From Lepeophtheirus salmonis (Eukaryota; Arthropoda; Copepoda; Siphonostomatoida; Caligidae), in the NCBI RefSeq assembly GCF_016086655.4, contig NC_052135.2, positions 72,203,702 through 72,267,701 on the forward strand: 64,000 bases of DNA, given 5' to 3'. Below the pieces are notes generated by a model that had not been told where the DNA came from, ran no database searches, and saw nothing but the letters and a program-made list of their open reading frames with translations. Below are positions 46,895 through 58,400 of the stretch, one piece after another (position 1 is the stretch's first letter; each line of letters begins with the position of its first letter). The position numbers and the translations under genes were made by a program.

Positions 46895-47035
46895 GTCAAC
46901 TATCAAATTTCAACCAAAATTAAAACTATAAGAGATGTATGTCTGAGCTCTCTTAATCAATAACGTAGCCGTTTTAGCAGCAATGATGGCTTGGGCACTC
47001 ATGGATTTGAGGGGTATAGGTCTTGGCTGTTTTCT
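46895..47035 (-). repeat. mariner family 1 3' end, copy F
   Basis: Minus-strand sequence around CCATCATTGCTGCTAAAACG, then GGCTACG TTATTGATTAAGAG-like, and a GCTCAGACATACAT-type trailer. This is the C-terminal tail (EAIIAAKxGYIND) and trailer of family 1, closely matching copy E at 48.1 kb. It lies between the endonuclease and RT parts of the LINE. Confidence 0.7.
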
Positions 47036-47504
47036 TTAACTGTTCTGTTTCAATTTGCCTTTATCTTCCTCCTCCACTATATCAGAAATTCTAAAACAAT
47101 TAACAGTCTCGAATGTGAAAGTTTGACATAATAGAGTTCTATTTTTCAAAATGTTATTTTATCTTCTCTAGTAAGCCATTAGCTGCTTGTTTATGATTTC
47201 TAACAAATCTCTTTAAAGAATCAAGGATACAATGCTTTAGAGTATTGCCTGCTCTCTATGCAGTAGAGGTGAAACTAATTTATCTTTTAATCTATCCTGT
47301 AGTAGTTATATTGATCCTCTATAAAAATACACCTTTGGATTTTGAATATACGTGATGAAGACACACTCCCAAACTCTAGTTCCTGAAGATGGTAAGGGTG
47401 ATAATTTACTTTTTTGACCACAGACGATAAAAAGGAAGGTTGAAGAGCCAAATCCATCCTGGAATTTTTTTTCCCTCTTCTTCTTCATATGCAATCCCCT
47501 TGAT

Positions 47505-47760
47505 TCAAATATCAACTGTGTCTAGTAAATCAAGTTCCAAAATCAATTGTCGAAGAACAGACTTATTTGTATATTTTCCTGATGATTCAAAATCCACATT
47601 CATATTCCCAATTAACAACAGTGGAGTACACTCTTTTTTTTTTGATTTTTTATTAAGCCTGAAAAAACGGAAATGAGTTTTCGTTTGGACCATACGCATT
47701 TATTAAAGAAAAATTTATGCCACTGGTAGAAATTAAAATCCTATGCTATTGACTAGAGGC
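47505..47760 (-). pseudogene. LINE endonuclease domain, part
   Basis: The 64-codon frame 47505-47699 reads PLLLIGNMNVDFESSGKYTN and VLRQLILELDLLDTVD. The preceding residues in the next frame (RILISTSGINFSLINAYGPN) complete the beta strand that carries the conserved N-x-Y-x-P motif. The catalytic GDFN reads GNMN, a damaged active site. Continuation to the left (47306-47500) is in other frames, with WIWLFNLPFYRLW in the place of the R-x-D-x-v strand. Confidence 0.75.
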
Positions 47761-47929
47761 GTTGAAAGATGTTATAAATATAGAACCCTCATGCAAGAAA
47801 TCTCGTGATTAAAAAAGGGGGTGTAAAGAGCCTCTTAAGAGTAGAGAAGGATCTTTTGATAACAGTAATGAAAAAAACCATTTATCCGTTCCAAGACTTA
47901 TTTTGAACTCTTTTTTTTACACTTTTAGT

Positions 47930-48235
47930 GCATCTACAGACCTGATGCCAACGCTATCAAATACAGCTTTTGATTGCATAGCAAAAGGAAGGGCTCCAAT
48001 GTCGCTATTTAAACTACGAGGCCTTCAAAGCCATTCTCTGTAATCATTGTACAATATCTGCAGCAGGTGCTAGGCCTTCCGCCGCCACCTGGAAGCCATA
48101 ATTGCTACTAAGGGCGGCTACATTAATGACTAAGAGAGCTCAAACACACATTTAATTATATCATCATTTTTGTTGAAATTCTAGATAAAATTAATAAATT
48201 ATATTTTATTCAAGTTTAAAAGTCAGTGTTTGGCT
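47930..48235 (+). repeat. mariner family 1 3' end, copy E
   Basis: The plus frame YNICSRC-stop-AFRRHLEAIIATKGGYIND ends with TAA near 48133, followed by the same AGAGCTCAAACACACATTTA trailer as in copies C and D. Fragments upstream (PDANAI near 47950, then SNVAI and SKPFSV) look like the PDLNPLD and NIETLK segments. The 5' two thirds are absent. It borders the LINE and points away from copy F. Confidence 0.75.
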
Positions 48236-48239
48236 TTAA

Positions 48240-50850
48240 AATAAAACCAGGTATGTAAGAATTTACAAACGGTATAAATGGTGAATAATTTTCAACATGC
48301 ACATGCTAAGAGTTCATTAAAAATATAATCGAGTACTTGAGCTAATTTAATGAAAGGTTCTTCTCTTCAAATTGTTAGAATTATCATCTCAATTCTCAGT
48401 TTCTAATTTCTTAGCTAACCAACAGGTAATTTTTTGATGCAACTCCAGGTGCATAAGTAAATAATATTGTTCTATGATGGTAAAATTTCTAAATAACTGG
48501 ATTTATATTTTTTAATTTTATACCCTTTGTGTAATGACATATAAAAAAACACTTTTTTATTTTATATTACACAATATTTTAAATATTTTTTAATAGAAAT
48601 AATTTTGAGTATAATTTGATTTAAACTGTTTCATTAAATACTAAAGATTATCGTAGTTAATTAAACATTCATTACTGCAAGTACACACAATATATCTTTT
48701 CAAATAAATATAATTTCCCATTTGAAAAAATACTTGTGTTTTGATATATATCTTTAAGTCGTACAAAATTCAATCGAATATTTACAGAGTCGTATAATTA
48801 TAAAGCTATTTAATATAACCCATTAGTGATCAATAAAGTACTAAATAATGAAAAAAAAGTTATATATCTTTAATACAACTATTTTTCTATCAAATGATTG
48901 CAGAATATTTATTTACAAAGACTACAATGGCGCAATCTACGAAGAACATTAATAGAAAAGATAAAAGTGTCAACGTCATATCTCACGGATTTGTTTTTTA
49001 TGATATCATTTAAAAACATATCTAAATACGTACATCATTAAAAAATTTGAAACATTACTTGCTAATTAGAAATATTAATTTATCTTTAATATATAAAATA
49101 AAATGTGAACCGTTTTTGTGAACTTTTTTCAGTTTTCAAATTTAGCTTTTAAAAATAGGTAAATTAATATGTTCATCCTATCAATCAAATGTTTTTTTTT
49201 TGCCATCATATTGATCCTTTGATGTTTGGTATTTTCACATTTATCTATTTACCTCAAAACATTTTGTCTTAGTTCATATAGTTTTAAAATCTCTCAAATT
49301 GAGACATGTTTTGCCTTAAATATCACAAAATGAGGTTGATATGTTGCGGTTGTTTATTTGAATAAAAATTAATGTTTCCTTTTGAGTTATTAATCAAATC
49401 CTGAAATTTACTATAAAAACATTTAATGTTTGCTTTTTTTCTGTTAAAATAATGATAGAATTATGCCCCAAAATTTAAATGCATACATGCTGTCAAACTT
49501 AAATAAACTGGAATAAGAGATAAAATAAGTAATTTTATTAATATAATAATAAAAAAATATCTCAAATTTAAAAAAATACAACTAAAAATGGCCGATTTTG
49601 CTGGTTATATTGCTTAAATAAAAAATTTACTATTCAGTTTATAATTATCAATTAATATATTATTTTAAATGTTAATGTAACATACATCCCATTTTGTATC
49701 TTCCAATTAACTGGAAAACAATTACTCTATTGAAAAAACTTTAATTCTACTCTGAGTCAACAATTTGTAATTCCCAAACAACTCATAAAACTACTCGTTG
49801 TTTTTTATGGACAAGTAATTACTTTACACATGGAAATTTTCTCTTTAAGAAGAAAATATCAGTAATTACAGTTTTGTAAAATAAAAAAACACTGTTCAAG
49901 GTTAAAAAACATAATAAGGCTTACACATGTCTAAGATCATACTTTATAGAATTTTATAGATGGGTTTATTAAAATGATATTTCCTCCTTCCACGTTGTGT
50001 TTAAGTTATATTATTCCTCAGGCAAGCTATTGATTTTCAATACTAAGCGTGTGAGTTATTTTTTTTTTCTATTGTTTTTCTCCTTGTAGTATATATCCGT
50101 ATTCATACCTAGGTACTTACTTATATAAATATTTGAATACTTCATCAATCCTTTTGTTTTTAAACTTAGATTTTCCTTATTCCAAAAATTATAAGGCTGC
50201 TACTAATTCCATTTAATTCACATTTTTATCTTCATAATTTTTTAGTACGTTCCAAAAACGATAAGTAAGAATAAATACTATTTTTTATTGAGTGTAAAAA
50301 AAATTTAAAAATAGTACATTTGTGAATAAAATTGTAAATAATATAACCAAGAACGTTAGAAGTTCTGGAAACAATTATATTTATCATAGCTCAATTTATA
50401 AGCCTTTTATAATAATAAAAATCTAAGCATAACGTAGTTACTAGTTCGTCTGTTAATGTATGACAAAGATAATTGATGAAGATATGTTATGGTGTTATGA
50501 TACTAATTTCTCGTTGGACTTTAAATAAATTTTTTATGAAAGATCATGGGAATAGATCAATGATCTTATAAAATGTTTTAATAGCTAACATGCTCTTTTC
50601 TTTAAAATTTATCAAACCTATAGGTTTTTGTATATAATTTTTTTTTAAAGGATCAATGTTTCCTATTTTATACAACTAAAATACACCCATCAATAAAATT
50701 AACCTTTTTTTTTTTCTCATCACGAATTTATAGTATTTTTTTAAACGCAATTATTTTTTGATATTGTTATATTGCATATTCAAACTTAATGCAAATACTC
50801 TAATTTTTGGAGCATAAAACCATCAATATACATATAGAAATTATGTAATA
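48240..50850. other. AT-rich stretch with nothing recognised
   Basis: No long frames, repeats or motifs that I can name. Confidence 0.45.
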
Positions 50851-50857
50851 GAATTCT

Positions 50858-51480
50858 TGCAAATTTGTCTTTTTATTTTGTATATTTTGTCTGGATTGTC
50901 ACAATAAAGCCTTCAACAACGGTCCACTATCCTGCCTTAATCCCAAAATCCTTCATAACTATTTTTCAATATGCAAATATCCTGATGAAATCACTCGAAT
51001 TACTTGTCGCTAATTGCAGCAAGGTTTTCGGAAAAAAATATAAGCGAAAATACAGGAAGTGCATTTTCAGTAACAGATACTTGAGTTTTTTTTTAGCATC
51101 AATACATTTTATGACTCCATTTTTATAGGCTGAGGACTTGCCATTTCTAAAAAAAAATTCACATTCATTTTATAGCCAGCTAAACCTTCAATTCTAGTGT
51201 ACGTAAGTTTTTTTGAAAATAAGTGGAATTCAATAACTCTCATATTTGTGGGTCAACCAAAATTTGGTATTAGCTAACGTGAGCATTGTCTTCGAGTAAA
51301 TTGTTCCCCTATAGTCTTGAAGCAAACAGTTTTCCTATTACAAGTTCATGTCTCTAACAAGATCATCCAATTGTGCTTTTGTGTGGAGTTACGGTTCTAA
51401 AGTTATACTTTAGTAAGTATAATCTGTATCCACAGATGGTCTGAAAATACAAGTAGTACCTTTAGGACTTTTCATGTCAC
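50858..51480 (-). pseudogene. decayed copy of a repeated uncharacterised invertebrate protein
   Basis: Reading leftwards from 51373: QLDDLVRDMNL, then (after stops and a frame change) ASRL-stop-GNNLLEDNAHVS, later KMHFLYFRLYFFPKTL, and finally AISDK-stop-FE-stop-FHQDI, NSYEGFWD, IVDRC-stop-RLYCDNPDKIYK. The order matches a protein I remember from many arthropod and cnidarian genomes, marked by DLVRDL, SRLxxxNLL, KIHFLxSHLDFFPENL and SDEHGERFHQDI...W......DYCW. I know no function for it; its multi-copy occurrence suggests a mobile element or its cargo. This copy has at least six stops and several frameshifts. The plus-strand 87-codon frame at 50865-51128 is a shadow. Confidence 0.7.
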
Positions 51481-51484
51481 TCAC

Positions 51485-53550
51485 AATATAATCTAGCCAG
51501 TCATCCGGATTGAAATAAATAGTAAATCATCTTACGTTAATTGGTAATGTGGTGACTCCTTCTTTGGATATCTAATCAGGTGTTTCTTATTGGCTGAAAA
51601 TCCCATTAATTTCACTCTACAGAAAAAGTAAAAATAATTTCAACTCTTTTTGACAAACTTTTTTATCGTATGATTCTATATTTTTGGAAAAAAACGGATA
51701 TTTTTACATTGCAAGATTCGTAGATCTATTTTTAATTTAAAAAAATAGCATTTCAATATAAAATATTATAAAAAGATTATAAAATATATTGGTTTTCTAC
51801 AAATAAATTAGCAAAATAAAAAAAATATATATCTATCAGCATCATCTTTAAAACTTTTGAAATCAATGTATCAAATGCTGTAAGGGACACTGAAAGTTAT
51901 ATCTAAGGAAAAATCTATGATGACCTGTGGAGTTTAACCGAATGTGTTATTAAATACGGCAAGTTACTAAAACGAATTGTTCGGGAGGTAAAAAAATTAA
52001 GTACTTGTTTGACTCAGAGTACAATTAAAGATTAACATCTGTGTAGTTTCTGCCTTTGTTCTTTCTAGATACATTTGTGTTTGTTTGCTTCCTTGCATAT
52101 CTTCAGCAAATTTAATAATGTTATTAAGTGTTTTCAATCTACGAGAATCTGTATTTTATTTTTTGAGTTATTGTCCGGATCAAAAACCATTTTGTTTTTG
52201 TAGATTTTACACAGCTTCTTTTAGCAATAACTTTATTCTTCAGATTTCTCTCACAGTGACTACGAGCATTTCCGATATCCTCTTCAATAAGAAAATGTTC
52301 TCTAATGAAGGGGTTATTCCTAAAACGGAGTACTATTTTCTGAATAAAAAAACCGTTTTATAAAAGTGGCATTGAAATTGTTGAGTGTCGTTGAAATTAT
52401 TGTTTTGCTCTAGATAGAGATTATATTGATGAATTAACCCCATTGAAAAAGAAAAGAACGTGTTTTATTTTCTTTGTACCCGACTTTTTAGACCTTGTGT
52501 TTTTATGTAACGTTATGACAGTAAAGCTGCTCCTTACCTTAACATTTTTCAAACTGTCATTGTTTCAATTGCATTTTTTGGTTACATAATTTTAACATAT
52601 TGGCAGATCATATGTTTACACGTACAACTTTTATCATGCTATACCATAAACAATTTGTTCTTCCATTCCAAAGTACTTCTATGGACATATTAGTATAACG
52701 TTTCTTTATTACCGTAGATATCTTCTAAATACTAAAGACGATTTGTGTCCGTAAAATAATTGATATTGGAAACTAACAATCTATGAAAAATCGAAACTAT
52801 AATAAGCAGGTTTATGACAATTGAAGAACTAAATAGTGATGAACCTTTAAAATACAACAGGATCAAATTGACAGCATATGGATTTATATTAAAGGCGGCA
52901 CTGTACATATATTAGTATCAATAAACGATAATCATCACTAATTTATTAAATGTATTTCATCTCCAGATGAAAGTTGAAAGGATTGCTCGATATGGTTAAA
53001 GCTGAATGTAATAAATATTAGACCAAGATTAAATCCACTATGTTCACAAAAAAAAGAAAAACTCATTTGGGAAATCAAGAAATGGATACAATGTATTTTG
53101 TATGTGTATTTTATTAACAGACTTACACTCTTATTTGAAGATAAGAGAATGTTAATACCTACAATCAAGTCAAAATGTGTTGAGTCATTTTCACTTAAAT
53201 ATTGATATATTTGCAATAATTTCGAAAGAATTGTTTTTTTTTTAATGAAAAGGCATCTATGTCTTTTTGTTTGACATAAAGTAAATATGTAAAAAAATAA
53301 TATTAGAAACAGTGATTTTTTTTACACTTACTATAAAATAAAATATAAATTACTAGCTTTACTAGTAATAATACAATTAGAATTGCTTTAATCAACTTAA
53401 TATCCTTTTAAAAAGTAAAAGGCTTTCCAACTTGATAAACGAACATGAATCCGCATTCTTTTCTGCAACAGAAAGAAAAATATTTATTGGCTATAGGAGG
53501 TGTCCATATCTATAGTGAATAATATCATGAAAAAAAATGGATCTATAAGA
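51485..53550. other. stretch with nothing recognised
   Basis: Includes a 92-codon plus frame (52085-52363) and a 92-codon minus frame (52938-53216), both without recognisable domains. The first is cysteine- and phenylalanine-rich (FYFLSYCPDQKPFCFCRFY). Confidence 0.4.
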
Positions 53551-53556
53551 TTGGTG

Positions 53557-53640
53557 GTAGTGGTGGTAAAAAGGCTAGTGATTTAGTTTATGAGATTTTT
53601 TTATCCGAAAACCCATAGGTTTGATTACCACTACATAGAT
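53557..53640 (+). other. possible tRNA-derived SINE head
   Basis: TGGTGGTAAAAAGGCTAGTG and, about 54 bases on, GGTTTGATTACCACT resemble the A and B boxes of RNA polymerase III promoters. GTAGTGG (53557-53563) is complementary to CCACTAC (53628-53634). The arms do not fold into a canonical tRNA, so it is not called as a tRNA gene. Confidence 0.2.
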
Positions 53641-54114
53641 ATCGATTCAATTTGACTAACTTCATACATAAATGTGTGTGCTACAAATTTCAATCTTTAG
53701 GGTAAAATAAACTGGCAGAAGTTTAACTCAGCTTATCTTCAAACATAATAACACGCTGCCTTACATATCTAACTTGATTTATCAAAGGAAAAAATGTTTT
53801 CTGGGAGAAGCCACAGTAAAAAATTATTGTTTACTCATTGGAACATGTAATTACCTCAATTTTGAAAACTTTGTTGACAAGTGTTTGGATAAAATATGTT
53901 CTTTCTCAAAAAGAGTACATTAAATGAAATAATGTTTCTCAACTTGAGCCGATTATGTAGATATAAACTGCGTCAATAAATTATAATAGGAAAAAAAATG
54001 AATTAGTAGCTTTGTAATAATTTATTTGAAATGATAAACTGGCCAGGTGAGCAATAATAAGTAATATTATTTATTTAGTTTTAGATTCTAAATCATGCTA
54101 TAATATCGTAATAA

Positions 54115-54330
54115 ATGCTAGATAAAATAAAAATTTGCTCACTCGCTGATTTTGTAAGTTTGACGACTAATAAAGGCTTCTTGGACATTTGACCAAAAAT
54201 ATTTTGCAGAAATAAAATTCACCGAATGATAATTTGCCTGACGGATATTTCGCTGAAGAACAAATTGTCAAATGTACATTTCACTGGACGAACATTTCGC
54301 CCAGGAATATCTGGGGGATTTTGCCGATAA
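54115..54330 (+). repeat. degenerate minisatellite block, left arm
   Basis: Irregular units of about 20-22 bp on the theme GACATTTGxCCGAA / ACATTTCGCC (for example GGACATTTGACC, GACGGATATTTCGCTGAAG, GGACGAACATTTCGCCC). Such units occur in tandem in many invertebrate genomes. It pairs with an inverted block 0.4 kb to the right. Confidence 0.55.
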
Positions 54331-54739
54331 ATCATATTTATTTAATTGATATTTACGCTTGTATATTTTAGTTTGATTGAAAATGATAATATTTTATATA
54401 AGTATTGTTAATATAATATGTATATATGTCACATAGGTAGATTAATTAGTGTTCTTCTTACCACTATGGTACTCTAAATCAATTAAATTTTAATATACAA
54501 GGACATTGATTCTAATGGAGGAAGTGCTAATTACTTTTACGTTATTAATTCATTATCATTTAACATGATGGATAATTCGATTTGGAAAATACATCATATT
54601 AATACTTTTAATTCATTACAATACGACAGTAAAGATTTGAACTACAATTCAAGCCCCATACTACTGGTTTGTGTTAACCATACCTTAATAGCTGACAATC
54701 ATTTTAAATTAAATTTGTATATATCAATGAATTAAGTAT

Positions 54740-54895
54740 CATTTTTCGGCCAAATGTCCTAAAAAACCATTCAATGAAATTTCCATTCGGCAAAAATGTT
54801 TTCCACCCAAAGTGCACTCCCGCTAAAAAAGAATCAATGTAGCTAATAGACAACTTTTTATTTAAGTTATTGTGTGTAGGTTCATTCCCGGTCAT
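54740..54895 (-). repeat. degenerate minisatellite block, right arm (inverted)
   Basis: Read on the minus strand it gives TTTTTGCCGAATGGAAATTT, CATTGAATGG and GGACATTTGGCCGAA, the same unit theme as the block at 54115-54330 but in the opposite orientation. The pair with its spacer could be a foldback-type element. Confidence 0.5.
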
Positions 54896-54954
54896 TCAAA
54901 GAGAAAAAAATATATTTTTCAAAAAACATTTCTTGATGAGATGGGGTAAATTTA

Positions 54955-55030
54955 GTAATAAAATGTTTACTTATACTTAATGAGTACAACTCCATCTAAC
55001 CAAGAAAGTGAACATTAAAAAAAAAGATTT
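54955..55030. repeat. dispersed repeat, copy 2 of 3
   Basis: GTTTACTTATACTTAATGAG, TACAACTCC and GAACATTAAAAAAA match the copy at 41280-41340. It lies directly beyond the C-terminus of the Tc1 remnant at 55.0-55.4 kb. Confidence 0.5.
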
Positions 55031-55480
55031 TCTATGTGATTGAGGTGAAGAGGAAGACTATATCACTCCATGATCTTAATTTTTTTCTGCTTGAGTAACT
55101 AATTTTTTTTCATGGTCATGTGTTTTGTGTCATTATTCTGCTGGAAGACCCATTATTAGATACATTCCTGAGTGCCTTCTATTGAAAAAAGGAGTTTGTC
55201 GATCAATATTTACCTGCATTTACGAGGGGAGTCATCCTTCCTCAAACATCCCAGTTTAAGGTTATTACTACCATGCTTGACGGTGGAGATGGTGTTATTG
55301 GAAAAACACTCAGCATTTATCTTATTCCAATCCCTTCTTTTATATATACAGTTTTTCACCATAAAAATAAAATTACCATTAAAATATTGACCTTTCTGAC
55401 TATTTTGTGACATTCAGAGACGAAAAAAACAACAACTCAATGATTTGTGAAGTTTATCCATGTCTTTATACATTTTAAAG
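55030..55480 (-). pseudogene. Tc1 DD34E transposase, C-terminal half
   Basis: Reading leftwards: YKRRDWNKINAECFSNNTIS, then TVKHGSNNLKLGCLRKDD, equivalent to the TVKHGGGSIMLWGCFS stretch of Tc1 transposases. Then WVFQQNNDTKHMTMKK, the second catalytic motif (normally FQQDNDPKHT) with the aspartate changed to asparagine. Then KIME-stop-YSLPLHLNHIENLF, the normal WPxxSPDLNPIENLW with its glutamate kept. There are 34 codons between the N and the E, the DD34E spacing. The first aspartate region upstream (about 55400-55480) is too decayed to place. Inactive through the D-to-N change and stops. Confidence 0.85.
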
Positions 55481-55484
55481 CTAT

Positions 55485-58400
55485 TGTAGTAATTTCAGTA
55501 GGGTCAAACGGCTAAATTTGGGTGTTGAAGAATACTTTTCAAATGCTTCATGTTTACTATAAGCATAAAATAGAAAACTTGATAACTTATTTTTTTGTTT
55601 ATTCCCGTGTTCTTTCAATGGGAAAATCGACTCACAATTTAATTTGAGCCAACACGATACTATAATTATAAAAATATACATTGACTTTTGGGTTCTTATC
55701 TGAAAAAAACATTCCTTTTTATTATTGCATCATATTTATTTATCTTAATGATAAGGGATTTCAATTCTTAGTCATTCCTTTTGTTGATATTCTTGACAAT
55801 TCGGTTGTTCCTTACAAATTTACGAAATATAAGAAAGTAATGGCATACGAAAATACAAAAAATAACATTTATTCTGGGAAATAGAGGATTAGATTTGTAG
55901 CTAAATCGTTTTAGCTAGTGTTGTGTTTGTCCATAATATTTAAGCATAAATACTACAGTCTTGTTTAGTACAGTTTTGGTCCAGTGCACTTCACCCTTGC
56001 ATATCATTTCTAAAACTAATAAAATTTGGCCCCGATGACATCACTCGACTTTATTTTCTCTTCTTTTAATCAGTTTTGTACTGAAAATCTGAAGAATTGT
56101 TGATCTTAACCCTTTATTAATGGTTTGATTATTAATCCTTTTTATAACACTGTTATTGAAATTGGTAAAAAGGAGACCAAAGAAAAAACTGTATTAAAGT
56201 AAATTATAAGCACATTTGAACCGGGATTGTCCGGCATTGCTCGGGCTCGGAAAGGACACGGACATCAATTTGAAAATAGTCAAATTAATTGAAAAAATTA
56301 GCAAAATATTCAGAAAATACTTCTACATACTTATAATTATAATATGAATGTTTCGTTGTTGACGAAAAAGATTGTGATTATTCTAAAACGAATTCTCTTA
56401 GATTTTTCACCCAATATCAATCCCGTTAATTAAAGTAATCTATAAAGTCTAGTAATCGCAACTTCCCCCCACCAAAAAAAGAACTCTTATTATTGTCTCT
56501 TGTAACCTGATGTATTATTGTATTATTATAAATTAAAAAAAATAATGTGTTATAAACTTGAAATAACATACCAACATATATGCATCTACAAAATTGTCTA
56601 AATGAGAAATCTATTTTTTATTTACTTCAAAAAAATATTGCAAAAAACTTTTTTGCACTAATTTTGCAAAAAAAATAGTTAATAACATTTATTGGAATTG
56701 TGAAAGAAACACAATCCCACAAATATTTTTTTCGTACTTGCAAAAAAGAACACTCGATAACTGGTTAACTGGTATATATTGTACTGCAATATTTGCACAC
56801 ATTACTGGTTATGTGTGCACATATTGCAAAAATTATATTACATAATATTCGGCAAATTGAAAATACTCAATTTAAAAGGTTGTGTTGGTATTTTTTGTGC
56901 AAAAAACATATCCTTGTGGCATTTTCTCTTAAAAAACTGAAAATTGACGTTTCATGAAAAAATGGGTTAAAAATCAAAAACAAAATGAAAAGTTAATCAG
57001 GAAATTACTGATATTTCAGTTAAACATTAATTTTTAATTAGCAAGTTTATATGCAAACGAATCTACCGACAAATTTTGACAAACTTTATTCCATTGCCAA
57101 ATCGCATATTCCATACATATTCGATTTTTTTTAGCCTATAACTTTTTTGATTTTGAATAAATTTAGAAAACCTAGTTATTTGTAAAGTTGTTTTCAAAAT
57201 GACAATCACTTATTGATAAATAACTCAACCCCTATCTAGTCTCATTAAGCTAAAAAAACGGTTTTTGGGTTTTGGTTATAGCATAAACTTATATGACCTC
57301 CCCAAAAATCGACACTCCCTTCTTAGCCTGTCCAAGCTCAAAAGCGGGACCTATGCAAAATTTCAGCCTCCAAGGGTCAATGGTGTGGGAATGTATAAAG
57401 AACATCTCCATACACACATACAATCTCTCTTTTATATTTATATACATACTATGCTGATTGTTAAAGAATTGCATTTAATCAGATTTAATGTGATAAAAGA
57501 ACATAGACAGATTGGCGATAAAATATAAATTTAAAGGACAAAAAAGTAATTTTATTAATTTTGGATAAATAGCATTCCAGTACACTAACGGAGGGTTAAA
57601 GACCAGTCTCAGTAACTAATAGGACCGATTATAAGACTAGACTAGATATAGCATTTTTTTTATATAAATAACTTTGAAATGGCTGACAAATGACATTTTT
57701 CTTTGTGATTTTTTTTTTTTTTTTTTTCTAATAAAGAGAAAGAAACTGTCAAAAACTTTTCTCTTAAAAAAATTTAACATAACTGTATTTATGGTAAATG
57801 TGTGTCTGTACGTGTCTGATATGTCAAAAAAGTATTTATTTATAAATTGCCCTAGGCAATCAAAAAGGGTGTAGCATTCAAATATTCTTTGAATATGTTA
57901 TGTATATAAAAATGCATGCAAAAAATTTGCATAAGCCTAGTCATGAATTTCTCTCAAGTTATAATATTAAATGCATCTTTTTTAACACGTACGAATAATA
58001 TTTTGCACTTTAAGATATGATATTAGATTTTTCAATTGCATGCAAAACTTTGTCAAATATATTTTGTTAAGATGTATATTTGTGAATTTGTTTTTCAATC
58101 TATAAAGTGTTTTCTGTATTGTCAGCATTTTTGATTTGAGCCATTTTGGGTACTCAAACGACCAATATTCATAAAAAATATATATCTTTTTTTTATAATA
58201 AGAAACTTTTATATTAATAATCGAGATCAAATTAATACTAGGACTTAACCTTAATTTTTATCAACAATATTTCTCTCTTATACCTGGTTTTATTATATAA
58301 GTAATCCAAATACTTATTTCAAAAAATATCATTTCGTCTCGATACAACCTTATTTCCGTATTATATACAAAAATTAACAATAATAGTTGAAAGAGTCAGA

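Larger units (their letters stand above)
46100..47930 (-). mobile_element. LINE (non-LTR retrotransposon) remnant, endonuclease plus RT
   Basis: Read leftwards, two domains come in the usual order. Endonuclease (about 47900-47300): GINFSLINAYGPNENSFPFF, then LLIGNMNVDFESSGKY where LLxGDFNvdf is normal, and LELDLLDTVD, matching APE-type endonucleases of LINEs. Reverse transcriptase (46662-46130): KGNKAPGPDGIGGKVYFL, GKLPGAITKGRVVLIPK, STDQKGFFKGRKVLDIF and VVFLKVFDTVNHDHIL. These are the conserved blocks 'KAPGPDGI', 'LP....K....LIPK', 'Q.GF..GR' and 'DFSKAFD.VNH'. Frameshifts, stops and substitutions are frequent (GDFN reads GNMN; the first RT aspartate is lost in FLKVFD). The YxDD box is not found. 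The clade is not determined. Confidence 0.85.

Noticed and set aside
53557..53634. Functional tRNA gene
   Set aside because: The 7-mer ends pair, but the T-arm and acceptor positions do not align to a cloverleaf; left as a possible SINE.
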